Of a DNA stretch of 64,000 nucleotides, positions 43,701 to 51,909 are shown piece by piece (positions within the stretch are counted from its first letter, which is position 1; each line of letters opens with the position of its first letter). Origin of the DNA: Colius striatus. Taxonomy: Eukaryota; Chordata; Aves; Coliiformes; Coliidae. The stretch is taken from positions 2,845,001 to 2,909,000 of the forward strand of contig NC_084769.1 of assembly GCF_028858725.1 (NCBI RefSeq), in the 5' to 3' direction. Both the position numbers and the translations under genes were made by a program. The notes under the pieces were generated by a model. It saw nothing but the letters and a program-made list of their open reading frames with translations. It was not told the origin of the DNA and did not search any database.

Positions 43701-46700
43701 CAGAGAAAGACGAATTATAAATTAAAATTTAAACATCAGAAACCAAACAGGGAAAAGGGGGAGAAAGTATTTATAAATGCACTAAGAATTGATATACACA
43801 TGAACTACTGTCACCAGGTCAGAGAAGTGACAGAAAAAAGGCCGCTAACAAACTGCAGAAGAGTCTCACGAGGCAAGCTGGGCAAGCCCTGACTCCATGC
43901 AATTGAAGATGACATCAACATGAGAAAACACCTAACAGAGAAAAACCCTGCCTAAGTGGATGTATTGACAAGGTGTTGAGCACATCACACTTTGGAGACC
44001 AGAGAACTAAGTTCGTTAGACAAAAACAATCCAGGTCTGTCCTCACACTGTATTTTATTTTGCTAAGCAACCTGCTTGAGAGGACACAACTCTGGCATCA
44101 GCTCACCTAGATGCTCCGCTCTGAAGCACACTTTTCAAATAACAACACATATTTGGATCTAGTAAGGTCTGAGATTCTTACTCCGGGCAGTTCCTCCGTG
44201 ACTTATTTCTGAAGAAAGAAGATGTGTGTGGCAATCTCTCCTTTTACCTCAAAGGATTAGGCATTCCATTGGTGTAAATGTATTAATCACAACTAGAATT
44301 GCACCAAAGTAAATTAGAAAAAAGTAAGAACTCAGTGTTTTTTTTCTGCAACTTCTACCTCCTTTTATTTAGGCCACTGCTGTACAAACACAGACAGTAT
44401 TTTAACCCAACAGCTTCAGTAACACCGTGCAGTGAATAACAGATAAAAGTAAAAACTTTGAAATAATATATTCCAAAATACTTCATTTATCTGACTCAGA
44501 ACTAGTCAACATTAAATGCAAAATTATAACAGTCCATACAGATATTACTTTTAGAGTCATAAAGTTTTCTCTACTTCTTACTTTTTCATACACAGTAATT
44601 CAGTTCTGCTTCAGTTCTTCTCTGTTACAGATATTTCAGATCCACAATTGAACTTCACCACCAATGGCTTTCAGGACACCTAATGTTTACCTGTAACTTT
44701 GTTTATCCAAATATTAAATGTGGTATTGATCTTCTACAAAAGCTGAACAGTGAAAATGCTAAATATGCTAAGGCATGTAACTGTTCAGGTAAGTCTATAG
44801 AAGGAATGGATTGTTGGCAAAATAAATTACCAATTACCTTTTGAATGTCTATGACTAATCAAAATTATATTTCTTATGAAAAATAATTAAAGTCAAGATT
44901 AATAAGCAGATAGGATCTAAATTATTCAAACGGGACATCTCAACTGATCTCAATCAACACGCGAATTGTACAAAGATGACTGACGCCCAATTTTGCCAAG
45001 CGGGAGCCATATGAAATCTGGCACTACCTAACCCAAAGCACAACCGAAGCTGCACAAGGTATTTCTTGTCAAGCTTTTCTTAAATTGAAGGAAAAGAAGA
45101 AATTGCTTTCTACATTTGAGACATTCCACAGCTGAGCAACAGTGCACAGGACAGGCAGATTTCATCAGGGAATTGCAGCTCATCTGAGGAAACCTACCTA
45201 TAAGGGAAAGTTCCTGCATAATGAATTGAGGTGTGACGCTCAATTAACACTCCTGCAGATACCATTGTTCTCTACTAGGAACTAAGGCACCCAACCAAGT
45301 TAGGAAAGACCTCATGAGCCAGTGTTAACTGACCCCATGCATATGACTTAACAGCCTGCAGCAAAACCCCTATTTTATCTAAATGAAGAGTGGCTTTAAG
45401 ATATGGCTGAACCTATCTAACCTCAGCCTGACAACAAAAGCCTTCATTCCCAAGCCCTCTATCCTTTCACTACTTGCGAAAGTACAGGATACTCAGCTTT
45501 TCTGTGATGGGCTTTTACCTGCTGTTAACAAGTCAAAGGGGCCTCAGTACTCTGAAGCACAGACCACCTCTACCAGCAGCAGTTCATAGTTACTCTGGGT
45601 TAGCTGTATCTTAAAAGCCCACTTCAAGATAAACAACCTGACATTTGTCACTGGCTAAGGCTAAGCTTATACTCCCATGCAGTACCAGGTTAGCTGATGG
45701 GTGTTATTGCAATAAGCGCTAATACACTGATCCTGCGTTTGAGACTTAAGAGTGAAGCTTCCGCTGTTTAACTTCAACCACATAAACAGAGTCAGAAGAA
45801 ACTAAAAAGAGCTATGCAGTTTAACAGCTCACCCATTAGCTATACCTAGCTGCTCTAGCATTCAGATGGGGTCCATATTCACCAACAGCTCATTTTGTCC
45901 CCACTGTAGTATCAAGCTAACACAATCCAACCTATTCAGTGTTAACTCTGATACACCTTTATTGAACAGGACGTTTAAAAGTACCAGCAGTGGACTGAAA
46001 GGAAGTTTCTGCTAGCCACAAAAAACATTTTGCAGGTGGAAGCACAGGAAGGATAGAGGATCACAGCTGAAAACTGAAAGAATGGCTGGGAAATGGGGCT
46101 GAAAAGTGCACTTGTGAGGAATGTCACTGCCATGACACAACAGGTCTTAGAGGGAGTGAGAAAAATACAGGACTTGAAGGCAGGGAAAGGTCTTGTAACA
46201 GAACTGGAGTTTAAGATTCCAACACAGCATTACGCTACCTACTACCAAACATGCTTCAGTAATCCCAGCAGTCTCCAGACATATCCAAAGTATGTCAATA
46301 AATACAAGTGCTGAACTCAAACTGAGAAATAAACTTCTACTGGGCATTATATTTCCCCCACACTTAAACCAGTTGGTTCTAATCAAGCAAACTCCATGTC
46401 TTTCCTAAGAGAAGTCTGCTGTCTCGGTTTCACTTAGTTTTGCATGGAAGTACAATCTTTTGAGTTTTCTACTTAAGCTTTCATAAAGTTTTTTGAGGGA
46501 TTTCCTGTTTTACAGAACATTTGCATGGTTTGAACTTAAGTTATCCTCTGCTGACCTTCTATTTTACACCCGGGTGTCCTGGTCTCCCCTTTGTTCTACA
46601 AAGCCCCTCATTTGCATGTGACTGTGCTGCTTAAATAGCAAGTTAAGAATGCGCATCTGACATACAAACCTTCCACTTGGAACAGGTTCTGTCTATGTTT

Positions 46701-49700
46701 GTGCACAGTTTTTATTTTTAAACCTAAACCTGAGCACATTGGATGGTACCAGGCAGAGGTACAGCTCGAATGAGTCCTCGCACATTTGATGCCTCTCACC
46801 TTGGAGAGAGGTCCAGATGTGGTTCTAAGCAACAGGCTTGAGCAGGGGGTTGGCCAAGATGATCTACAGGGTCCCTTCCCACCTCATCCTTTCTCTGTCA
46901 ACCTAATACTTGACCGTATTTATTTAAGCACCTTCCTCTAAGTCATGGATATTGACAGCACAACTAACAATAGAACTCTGAAAGAAAATACCACTCTCAT
47001 CATAAAATTCAAGCTAATTGTTTTAAGGCACTTATTGGTTAACAATAGGATTAAAAGGGAAAAAAACCCACTATTAATGCTACAGAAGCAACTATCTGTA
47101 ACATTTTGCTTCCCAATAAAGATGCAAGAATGTGTCTGGAGTGGAGGAGGGAGATTTGAACACTGAACTCCAACTCTGGTCTCGCTGCAGAAAGCAAGCA
47201 GCAGCATGGAGGCACTGAACAATTCCAGTGCCTAGAGCATGTACCAAAACAAGGCTGCAGGCCTTCAGGTTGACAATGAGTTGCAGTATGTGAACAACTC
47301 CATTAATTGCCTTATTTTTTAAAAAATCATTATCAGTTAATGTACCCAAAAAATGCACCATCTGTAAAACATGTATCATTTCAATGAGAGGCAAAAAGCG
47401 GAGCACCTGAAGTCCTCAATCAATACCACCATGCTTACGTTCACACATGCAGGATGCAGGCCCTCCAAGAAATGATTAAGTAGTCACTGCTTTTTGATGA
47501 ACAGAAATCACACCAAAAAAAAGTGTTTAGGTATCAGAATATTTGCATGAAAATGTGAATGTAGGACTAGGTCACAACAAGCTTGTCATAAAATTAATAT
47601 CTTTGTGTGTAAGCACACGTTTCAAAGTCCTGATGGAATTCTTCCAGTTCATTGTATCAGCAGAAAGATTCTGTACGTTACACCATATCAGCAAAAATAT
47701 CCAAACAGAAAACTATGACTTGTGCAGAGCTAATGCTTCCTGCTTCAAAAAGAGAATGAACATGCTGTTTCACTCGCCCCAGGATGCCTTGGAAGCCAGA
47801 TGCTGAACACTCCCAGTTCCCAGTGTTGCACTAGAAACTGAATGAACTAAGGGATGGAGAGAGTACAAAAATTTCTTCCCGTTAACTACTTCCAGCCTGT
47901 CAAAATACTCAAAACTGAGCGTTATATTTAACCATCAGTGAAAGAACATCCTGAAGTGATCACTCAAGGACTGTGAATGAAAGTCACTTCTTGTTCATAC
48001 TCTGTCAGCATTTTAGCAACGTTAAACCATGTCCTTAGCTTGCTCTTCATGCACTTTTTCCTCTATAACTTCAGCCTTGTCATGGATACCAAACTTAGCT
48101 GTAAAAGAACATACGTTCAAACAAGATTTTTGAGATGAACCTTCAGATAGTTTTGACCAGGCATTCTAGATACCATCAATTAGCAGCATGCTTTTAGTCT
48201 ACCAACAGTTCAAGTAACTTCACTTCCAAAAGCCTTTAGCCCACATTTGCCTCATTACTAATGATTTTTTTTCCTCAGCAATGTGCAACTCATTAATCTC
48301 CAGTAATATGTATTAAAATAAAAAACCCACATAGTTATTCAGTATGAAACAAAACTAGGGCTTATCTATTCTGCAACTTTTCCCACTTGTGGCCAAAACA
48401 ACTCATAAGCATTATGACATACAACTCTTACTCATCAGAAAAGAAAACAATGCAAAATGTTCCTATATGGTTTTGAAGATTACAAAAGGATATCTTCCTG
48501 CTTTTGCTCAGCAGTAGTCTTTCCCTCACACGAGTTTAAAAACAAACCTACACAATTTTCTTCCTCAGGTTTAATTTAGGGTAAATTATAAACACTTGCT
48601 AACATAAACATGCTACAGACCTGAAGCCTAATTTTTTCACAGCTGGAATCTCCAAGGGAGAGAAATGAGCTGCTGATTTGTAAAATGCTGCAAGTGGATA
48701 CAAATCCCTACGATACTTTAACAGAAATAGTTCCATAATATTAGTCAAGATGAAGTTGAAAGAACAGTCAAATAAAGATGCTAACAGTGACAAACTGGGC
48801 AGTGTACCTTCCTGGAGCAGGATGACCAGCAGCACAGGCTGCTGCCTAGTCTGGGACTACAGTGACTGGATGACATTTTAACACTCTGTCCAAATAACTT
48901 TAGTAAGAAGACTAGTAGAAATCAGTGATAACCATTAAGCAGCTCCTCCAAAATTTAAGCCTATGTTTCAAACAACAGTACAAAAATAAGCAATCAAGCC
49001 ATAAAAAAACCCACACTGCAATAGAAGTAAATGCACCAACATCTGCATGTTTGTATCTCCAAAAATACCAACCATGAGCAAAGCAAATCATATGCCTCCA
49101 GTAACAAGGCCAGGTTATAAAGAATAGGTTACTCAGACACATCAACCTTAATTTTAAACCCTGCATGTCTGTAAATCTTTAGTTAATTTCCTTGCAAGTC
49201 AGCCCTGGAAGATGACATCCAGCCCCACGATACAGTGTACTGCAAGACCAAGGTGTTGCGCAGTGTGGCACAGCAAGGACAGCAGCAGACTGGGGCCAGA
49301 GGAACAGGATGCCTCAGCTACCCTGACAGTTCAAACACCTTCCAGATGATGCACCCTTGGCAAAAGTCTGGGCTAAAAAAAAAAATCCTTGAGACACTTC
49401 AAGTAATTGAAGTATCAGATATTACTCTGGATCTCCATCTACCCCCAAGAGATCCTTGCAAAATACATCAAAACACCCATAGCACTATTTGCTATGAATA
49501 AAGGCTGTTTAAATAGTCTTCAAATGTTCAAGTATGGCCATCCACAACAGCCTTCCCTCAGAACTGGCTTTACACACCACTACCATAAGAATTTACATTG
49601 AAGAATTATCTGTGCAACACTGGGAAAAGGGCTGTGCCATGAATGAAACTGTCATTACAGGGCAGTAACCTAAACAATCTATTCATAGTGCAGTTTATAC

Positions 49701-51676
49701 TCTTGTCTGGCTGATCTACCTAACACTATGCTTCCACATTGTTTCAATGACCATCTCCTTTTGAAACTATTAGGAAATAGATCAAATACAGCCACATTTC
49801 AGTGCAGAGAAAATAAACTTCATTCTTGCAGAAAAGCAACATTTTAGTAGTTTTACTGAAGTGTAACATTCATTTATGCAGTCCACAAACTGCTTGCTTG
49901 AACTCTTGCAGCAATTTTCCATCAGTGACTTTATTTAAAACATTGTTTACCAAAAATAACACAATCATTTTGAAAAACAAACCATATTTTATAATTATTA
50001 AGTGCAAAAAGCACTGCAAGGTAGACTTTAGAAAAAAGAGAGAAAATCAAATTAGTCTCCAAAATTGCTTTGTTGGTGTCACACTGTTGTTCTTTTTAAA
50101 TACACTTCCAGATCCTAGCAGAAATTTACTCTTTGGGAAACACTGGAAGTTTTGATCACAAAGTATTCTACATTATAAAGAAGTGGGGGAAATGGCAAAA
50201 AAAACACCCAAACCACAACGATAAGACAGAGGATTTCTTTTAATATCAACAGTCAAGTGAGAAATCCCAATCCGAAAGGCATGGAGCCTGCTTTGACAGC
50301 TGTAACCTCCGAAAAACCAATCCACACGCACTGAGGTTTGGCTGAGGCGGAGACACGGATTCATTGAAGAAATTCTTGAGGGTGCATTTACTATCGGCTC
50401 TACATACAAGCACAGGCACATGAGGCAACAGCCTGCGTCTAAGCCTTACACAACTCTAACGAGCACAAGAATCGATGTTTAAAGATCGGTAAGTCGAATC
50501 GGTATGTTTACACGACACCAGAACTAGAGGCAAGCATTTGTAAAGCGGGATGCTCGTTAGAAAACCCAAAAACTTAATCACACAAGAGCGTCCCCCTCCA
50601 TCAACACTACAAAAACAACAAACATCATACATCTATTTTTAACACTTGCTGGTTTATTTAGAAATCATTTAAACGCTTAAAAGCCCAACACAATGTCACG
50701 CGTCCAGCTGATGCATCTGACATTTGATGTGCAGCACAGAACACCTCTTTTGGGAAAAGCACACGCAGGACGGGCACTCGTTACAATTGCCGCGGGTTTC
50801 TCCCACAGCATCTGCAGCGGAGAGGGAGCTGCTGCCTGTTCCCCGCTCCAGCCCTGCCAGCGCACATGTGAACAGTTCGTAGTAAGCTCAAAGCGCAGCC
50901 CAAAAACGCTCCTCCGCTTTCAGCGGGGATAGGTGAGGCCGAACGCCGCTTGTCACTACGCCGTCTCCAGAGCCATCAAGCAAAAGCGCCCGGCTTGCCC
51001 TCCCGGCGCGCCAAGCCACGCTGCTCCGTCTCGGGGCACTCAGCCTCGGCGGGAGGCAGCCCGTCCCGTCCCCGCGCTTCCTCCGCTCCCCGTCCGCAGG
51101 GCCGCTCCACCGGGATCCGCCGCCGCCCCGCGCCCGCCCGCGCCCCGCGCGCAAGGGAAGCGGCGGCCGAGGCAAAGGCGCGCTACGGCAACTGCGGCCG
51201 CTCGCTCATTCAGAGATGCATCTTGCGCCTTCCTCCTTCTTACGCTAGCGTAAAGGCCTCCCCCCTCCAACCCCCCCCACCACCACCGCACACTAATCAA
51301 AACACTCGCGAGTCGGGACGCAAAGAAGATGGCGGAGCAGGGCCCGCTTACGGTGTCGGACAGCAGCTTACGCTGCGCTCTTTGCGCAGGGCCCCGTAAC
51401 AGCCGTGCAGCGCTGCGGTGGGGAGCGTGCGTAGTGCGCTTGGTGAATGCCAATGGCCTATTTCCCGTGAGGGGAGGGGGGTGTCTGATAAACAATGGTG
51501 CCCCCCCTGCGCGGCTCCCTTACCGATTCCTCCTCTTTCTCCATCCCCGTGGGCATCTGCGGCACAGCCCGGTTGATGGAGACGCAGTCGTTGAGGTCGG
51601 GCATGTCCTTGCCGCGGTAGATGGGCAGCGGTTTGGCGGCGTCTAGCGCCCGGGCTCGGAAGGAGAGTTTGCTCAT
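4693..51676 (-). CDS. EPC2: EPC2, enhancer of polycomb homolog 2 (14 coding exons, 807 aa)
   Basis: The product is a nuclear scaffold subunit of the TIP60/NuA4 histone H4/H2A acetyltransferase complex; the family's N-terminal EPcA region bridges catalytic, ING and EAF6 subunits (family knowledge). The spliced CDS is join of complement(51524..51676, 34565..34724, 26872..27017, 23603..23809, 22639..22787, 22263..22395, 19756..19947, 19409..19498, 16870..17015, 16425..16768, 10307..10443, 8330..8489, 6205..6538, 4693..4765), 2424 bp. It begins MSKLSFRARALDAAKPLPIY and ends TTVAMEVT-stop. In order the protein shows the EPcA/EPL1 region (about residues 1-280), a basic segment with RKNRKND (about 221-227), an acidic DEDEF/EEENDPDG stretch (about 373-396), a very conserved arginine/glycine-rich block CIGFARRRIGRGGR (446-459), a serine run, a Gln-rich segment (582-613) and a Ser/Thr-rich C-terminal EPcC region. 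PIYRGKDMPDLND and KQFIHIQPFNLDNEQ favour EPC2 over the paralogue EPC1. No frameshift or premature stop is seen. Confidence 0.97.
4766..6204 (-). other. EPC2: EPC2 intron 13 (1.4 kb)
   Basis: Strong donor GTAAGT, acceptor TTTTGTTGCAG. Contains an antisense CR1 fragment at 5878-5992; otherwise AT-rich. Confidence 0.9.
5878..5992 (-). mobile_element. CR1 LINE 3' fragment (antisense)
   Basis: Begins with the reversed CR1 terminus aatcacagaatggtctgggt, followed by tggaagggaccttaaaggtc and a degenerate ccacaggcaggacatcttca. It lies in intron 13 in the same orientation as EPC2 transcription. Confidence 0.88.
6205..6538 (-). CDS. EPC2: EPC2 coding exon 13 (residues 673-784)
   Basis: The acceptor TTTTGTACCAG is followed by GAACCTCTAGA. 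The exon encodes GTSRTLYSTNMALSSSPGIS, continues through VQLVRTVGHTTTNHLIPALC and NNVSVVSPVNVHINTRTSAP, and ends TPSSAISSIAR. It finishes in phase 2 with the strong donor GTAAGT. This is the body of the Ser/Thr/Val-rich EPcC domain. Confidence 0.97.
6539..8329 (-). other. EPC2: EPC2 intron 12 (1.8 kb)
   Basis: Donor GTGATC (non-consensus), acceptor TTGTACCAG. Contains an antisense CR1 fragment at 6729-6880, about 190 bases upstream of exon 13 in the transcript. The rest is unremarkable. Confidence 0.88.
6729..6880 (-). mobile_element. CR1 LINE 3' fragment (antisense)
   Basis: Reversed CR1 terminus cgaatcacagaatggtgggg, then ggaaggcacctttagagacc, the ccagtccaacccccctgcca block and the more internal ctccagagaaggaggctcca segment. 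It lies in intron 12. Confidence 0.92.
8330..8489 (-). CDS. EPC2: EPC2 coding exon 12 (residues 620-673)
   Basis: The acceptor ATTCCCACAG is followed by GGCTCCAGC. The exon encodes GSSTSDCMSKTLDSASAHFA, then ASAVVSAPAPGRSEGTKEQ and NNINGVVQPSG. It ends in phase 1 with donor GTGATC, which deviates from the consensus. The MSKTLDSASAHFAASA motif marks the start of the EPC C-terminal (EPcC) domain. Confidence 0.96.
8490..10306 (-). other. EPC2: EPC2 intron 11 (1.8 kb)
   Basis: Donor GTAATG, acceptor ATTCCCACAG. Contains a CR1 3' fragment of about 270 bp at 8834-9106, close to the exon 12 acceptor side. Confidence 0.9.
8834..9106 (+). mobile_element. CR1 LINE 3' fragment
   Basis: The most complete CR1 piece inside the gene. 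It shows aggatgaagggtaatggctt, aggaagaatttcttttctga, ggacaggctgcccagagagg, tggaagggttcaagagcatg and the tail ccttccaacccaaatcattt with tctatg. It is antisense to EPC2, in intron 11. Confidence 0.93.
10307..10443 (-). CDS. EPC2: EPC2 coding exon 11, glutamine-rich (residues 574-619)
   Basis: The acceptor TTTTCTGTAG is followed by TAACAGGG, completing a valine codon. The exon encodes TGGITEEQFQTHQQQLVQMQ and a Gln-rich continuation (RQQLAQLQQKQQSQHSSQQ) to HPKAQ. About 40% of residues are glutamine. It ends in phase 0 with donor GTAATG. This is a low-complexity, probably disordered interaction segment. Confidence 0.96.
10444..16424 (-). other. EPC2: EPC2 intron 10 (6.0 kb)
   Basis: Donor GTAGGC, acceptor TTTTCTGTAG. 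Contains one antisense CR1 tail at 14871-14950. The remainder is AT-rich with nothing further recognised. Confidence 0.9.
14871..14950 (-). mobile_element. CR1 LINE 3' tail (antisense)
   Basis: Shows caatcacagaatcttaaggg, ttggaatggaccttggaaga and tcatccaagtccaaccccca. Homology fades after about 14950; the following 100 bases may be a diverged continuation. Confidence 0.85.
16425..16768 (-). CDS. EPC2: EPC2 coding exon 10 (residues 459-574)
   Basis: The largest coding exon, at 344 bp. It starts after CCTCTTCCATCAG and encodes VIMDRISTEHDPVLRQIDPE, a serine run (NSSSSSSQ), SLSEILSNIRSCRLQCFQPR and DSDSEECTSRKPGQTVNNKR, ending NTSKNGIS. It finishes in phase 1 with donor GTAGGC. Only 101 bp separate it from exon 9. 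Confidence 0.97.
16870..17015 (-). CDS. EPC2: EPC2 coding exon 9 (residues 411-459)
   Basis: The acceptor TTTCCTTTACAG is followed by CCTCGTTTG. The exon encodes PRLDQTNSSYESSDLADLDK, then the strongly conserved HCLTTLTIPRRCIGFARRRI and GRGGR. It ends in phase 2 with a weak donor, GTACCG. The arginine-rich FARRRIGRGGR block is among the most conserved parts of EPC proteins. Confidence 0.97.
17016..19408 (-). other. EPC2: EPC2 intron 8 (2.4 kb)
   Basis: Donor GTAAGA, acceptor CCTTTACAG. AT-rich sequence; no repeat, RNA gene or ORF of merit recognised. Confidence 0.88.
19409..19498 (-). CDS. EPC2: EPC2 coding exon 8 (residues 381-410)
   Basis: This is a 90-bp exon, in phase 0 at both ends. 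It encodes VPSPVSEAEEENDPDGPCAF and ends RRRAGCQYYA. The acceptor is TTTCTGGTCCAG and the donor GTAAGA. Its multiple-of-three length means skipping would preserve the frame. The NDPDGPCAFRRRAGCQYYA segment is shared by EPC1 and EPC2. Confidence 0.96.
19756..19947 (-). CDS. EPC2: EPC2 coding exon 7 (residues 317-380)
   Basis: The acceptor TTTTCACACACAG is followed by CATCCACATCAC. The exon encodes HPHHSSLKEEVSDVVRQKKK and later SDIKQYDFHSSDEDEFLQ. It has phase 0 at both ends and donor GTAATT. It carries a lysine-rich patch (RQKKKYLKKPK) that could serve as nuclear localisation signal, and an acidic DEDEF motif. Confidence 0.96.
19948..22262 (-). other. EPC2: EPC2 intron 6 (2.3 kb)
   Basis: Donor GTAAGC, acceptor CACACACAG. 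Mostly AT-rich, with a compact CpG-rich patch at about 20570-20695 that includes a CTCF-like core. No repeat recognised. Confidence 0.9.
20570..20695. promoter_or_regulatory. CpG-rich patch with CTCF-like core in intron 6
   Basis: A CpG-dense stretch (accggagacgagaagcccgt, tacgggagaagagtagcgag, gtgtcgcggg) in an otherwise CpG-poor intron. At 20665-20675 it reads CCACTAGGTGG, close to the CTCF core CCASYAGRKGGC but lacking the final C. Regulatory role is inferred from composition and motif only. Confidence 0.4.
22263..22395 (-). CDS. EPC2: EPC2 coding exon 6 (residues 272-316)
   Basis: The acceptor is TTTTTTGAG, an uncommon GAG site, followed by G TAC CAT. The exon encodes YHLGDYGGEILNEVKLNRPE and ends ...HNGNHHKVQECKVK in phase 0 with donor GTAAGC. 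The segment after the EPcA core is less conserved: the KLNRPEKEMSITPS stretch differs from the mammalian sequence as I recall it. Confidence 0.95.
22639..22787 (-). CDS. EPC2: EPC2 coding exon 5 (residues 223-272)
   Basis: The acceptor CTTTCAATAG is followed by AATCGAAAG. The exon encodes NRKNDEASYEKMLKLRREFS and continues through an ILEMIKRREKTKRELL segment to VVEKR. This is a charged, probably helical or coiled-coil region of the EPcA domain. It ends in phase 2 with donor GTAAAG. Confidence 0.96.
22788..23602 (-). other. EPC2: EPC2 intron 4 (815 bp)
   Basis: Donor GTAACT, acceptor TTTCAATAG. A plus-oriented CR1 tail begins near the donor side, at 23420-23540, about 60 bases from exon 4. 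Confidence 0.9.
23420..23540 (+). mobile_element. CR1 LINE 3' fragment
   Basis: Contains gtgccctactctaggtggcc, gcagggggttgaactggatg and the tail ggtcccttccaacccttgag with attctgtgattct. It lies in intron 4 next to exon 4. Confidence 0.9.
23603..23809 (-). CDS. EPC2: EPC2 coding exon 4 (residues 154-222)
   Basis: The acceptor CTCTTTTAG is followed by CTTGTAACA. The exon encodes LVTLQEAKLLLNEDDYLIKA, then VYDYWVRKRKNCRGPSLIPQ and the conserved DPYVAFRRRTEKMQTRK. It is 207 bp, in phase 0 at both ends, with donor GTAACT. The YWVRKRKNCRGPSL core is a hallmark of EPL1/EPC proteins. Confidence 0.97.
23810..26871 (-). other. EPC2: EPC2 intron 3 (3.1 kb)
   Basis: Weak donor GTATTG, acceptor CTCTTTTAG. 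Holds a short CA run at 24852-24863. Otherwise nothing recognised. Confidence 0.88.
24852..24863 (+). repeat. Short CA microsatellite
   Basis: Six-unit AC run (aacacacacacact context) in intron 3. Short, so probably little variable. Confidence 0.8.
26872..27017 (-). CDS. EPC2: EPC2 coding exon 3 (residues 105-153)
   Basis: The acceptor TTTTTGTTTCAG is followed by CCTTCAAT, completing the split proline codon and giving PFNLDNEQPDYDMDSEDE. The exon ends ...RLEKASSSQ in phase 0. Its donor, GTATTG, is weak. The acidic DYDMDSEDE stretch is typical of EPC proteins. Confidence 0.96.
27313..27323 (+). repeat. Poly-C tract (11 C)
   Basis: An uninterrupted run of eleven cytosines just before the 27-bp duplication. 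Likely length-variable and prone to sequencing error. Confidence 0.9.
27331..27378 (+). repeat. 27-bp tandem duplication in intron 2
   Basis: The 21 bases aactataaacatcagactaa+t occur at 27331-27351 and again, identically, at 27358-27378, separated by gtgaca. The unit is 27 bp and just under two copies are present. Confidence 0.95.
34565..34724 (-). CDS. EPC2: EPC2 coding exon 2 (residues 52-105)
   Basis: The acceptor is CTCCTGCAG followed by GAACATCAT. The exon encodes EHHLQRAISAQQVF, then a VIPVPEAESNVNYY segment, and ends ...KQFIHIQ. It finishes in phase 1, the first base of a proline codon, with the strong donor GTAAGT. It is 160 bp long and part of the N-terminal EPcA region that contacts the acetyltransferase module in this family. 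Confidence 0.97.
37174..37231 (+). mobile_element. CR1 LINE 3' tail
   Basis: Shows gttggactagatgatctcta followed by aggtcccttccaacccctac and cattctgtgactcta. Short terminal fragment in intron 1. Confidence 0.88.
46838..46899 (+). mobile_element. CR1 LINE 3' tail, degraded
   Basis: Shows agcagggggttggccaagat, gatctacagggtcccttccc and a degenerate end without the repeated attctatg. Possibly part of a longer old fragment starting near 46740. Confidence 0.7.
51326..51335 (+). promoter_or_regulatory. YY1-type motif (AAGATGGCGG) at the start of intron 1
   Basis: The plus strand reads AAGATGGCGG, a full match to the YY1 motif, 190 bases into EPC2 intron 1 and within the CpG island. Its orientation would suit an antisense (plus-strand) start, but no gene is recognised there. 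Confidence 0.45.
51524..51676 (-). CDS. EPC2: EPC2 coding exon 1 (residues 1-51)
   Basis: This exon encodes the start methionine and the first 51 residues, ending ...MPTGMEKEEES. The ATG context on the minus strand is GAGACAATGA, with A at -3. Upstream in frame there is a GTG but no ATG before a stop, so this is the start. The exon ends in phase 0 at TCG and is followed by the donor GTAAGG. It lies inside a CpG island. The family start MSKLSFRARALDA is matched exactly. Confidence 0.97.
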
Positions 51677-51853
51677 TGTCTCCCCCTCACAATAACACCC
51701 CGGGGCCGGGCGGGCGGGGGGGGCCTTCAGTGCGGCCTCGCCGCCGCCTCCCAGCCGCTCCCGCACCCGGCCCGCACCACCATGGAGGGTCTCGCCGCCC
51801 CGGAACAGCTCTCCGCGGGGCCGCCCGTAGCTCACAGCGCACGCCCCGCAGCC

Positions 51854-51904
51854 CTAGATCCGCGCCGGGCTCGCTCGATCCGCTCCCTGCGCCATGGCAA
51901 ACAT
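51854..51904 (-). other. Candidate upstream ORF (16 codons) in the EPC2 5' leader
   Basis: Reading the minus strand from 51904 gives ATG, 15 further codons (MFAMAQGADRASPARI) and TAG. A second in-frame ATG at 51893-51895 has a strong start context (GCCATGG). The ORF ends 177 bases before the EPC2 start codon. It is in the mRNA only if transcription begins upstream of 51904, which is unproven. Confidence 0.35.
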
Positions 51905-51909
51905 GGCGG
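51900..51909 (-). promoter_or_regulatory. YY1-type motif (CCGCCATGTT) at the EPC2 leader
   Basis: The minus strand reads CCGCCATGTT, matching the YY1 core CCGCCATNTT. It lies about 225 bases upstream of the EPC2 start codon. In housekeeping promoters this motif usually sits at or just after the transcription start, so it may mark the EPC2 start region. Confidence 0.55.

Larger units (their letters stand above)
34725..51523 (-). other. EPC2: EPC2 intron 1 (16.8 kb)
   Basis: The largest intron, with donor GTAAGG and acceptor CTCCTGCAG. The first kilobase belongs to the CpG island and the next stretch, down to about 50.2 kb, still has above-average CpG. The rest is AT-rich unique-looking sequence with two CR1 tails (37174-37231 and 46838-46899). 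No exon, RNA gene or conserved ORF could be supported in it. Confidence 0.9.

Noticed and set aside
51329..51646. 105-codon plus-strand frame beginning MAEQG at a YY1-type ATG
   Set aside because: Lies over EPC2 exon 1 in antisense within a CpG island, where stop codons are rare. No known protein is recognised.
51677..51835. N-terminal extension of EPC2 read upstream from the ATG to 51835
   Set aside because: The upstream frame opens with GTG, not ATG, and the family start MSKLSF is conserved at 51676.
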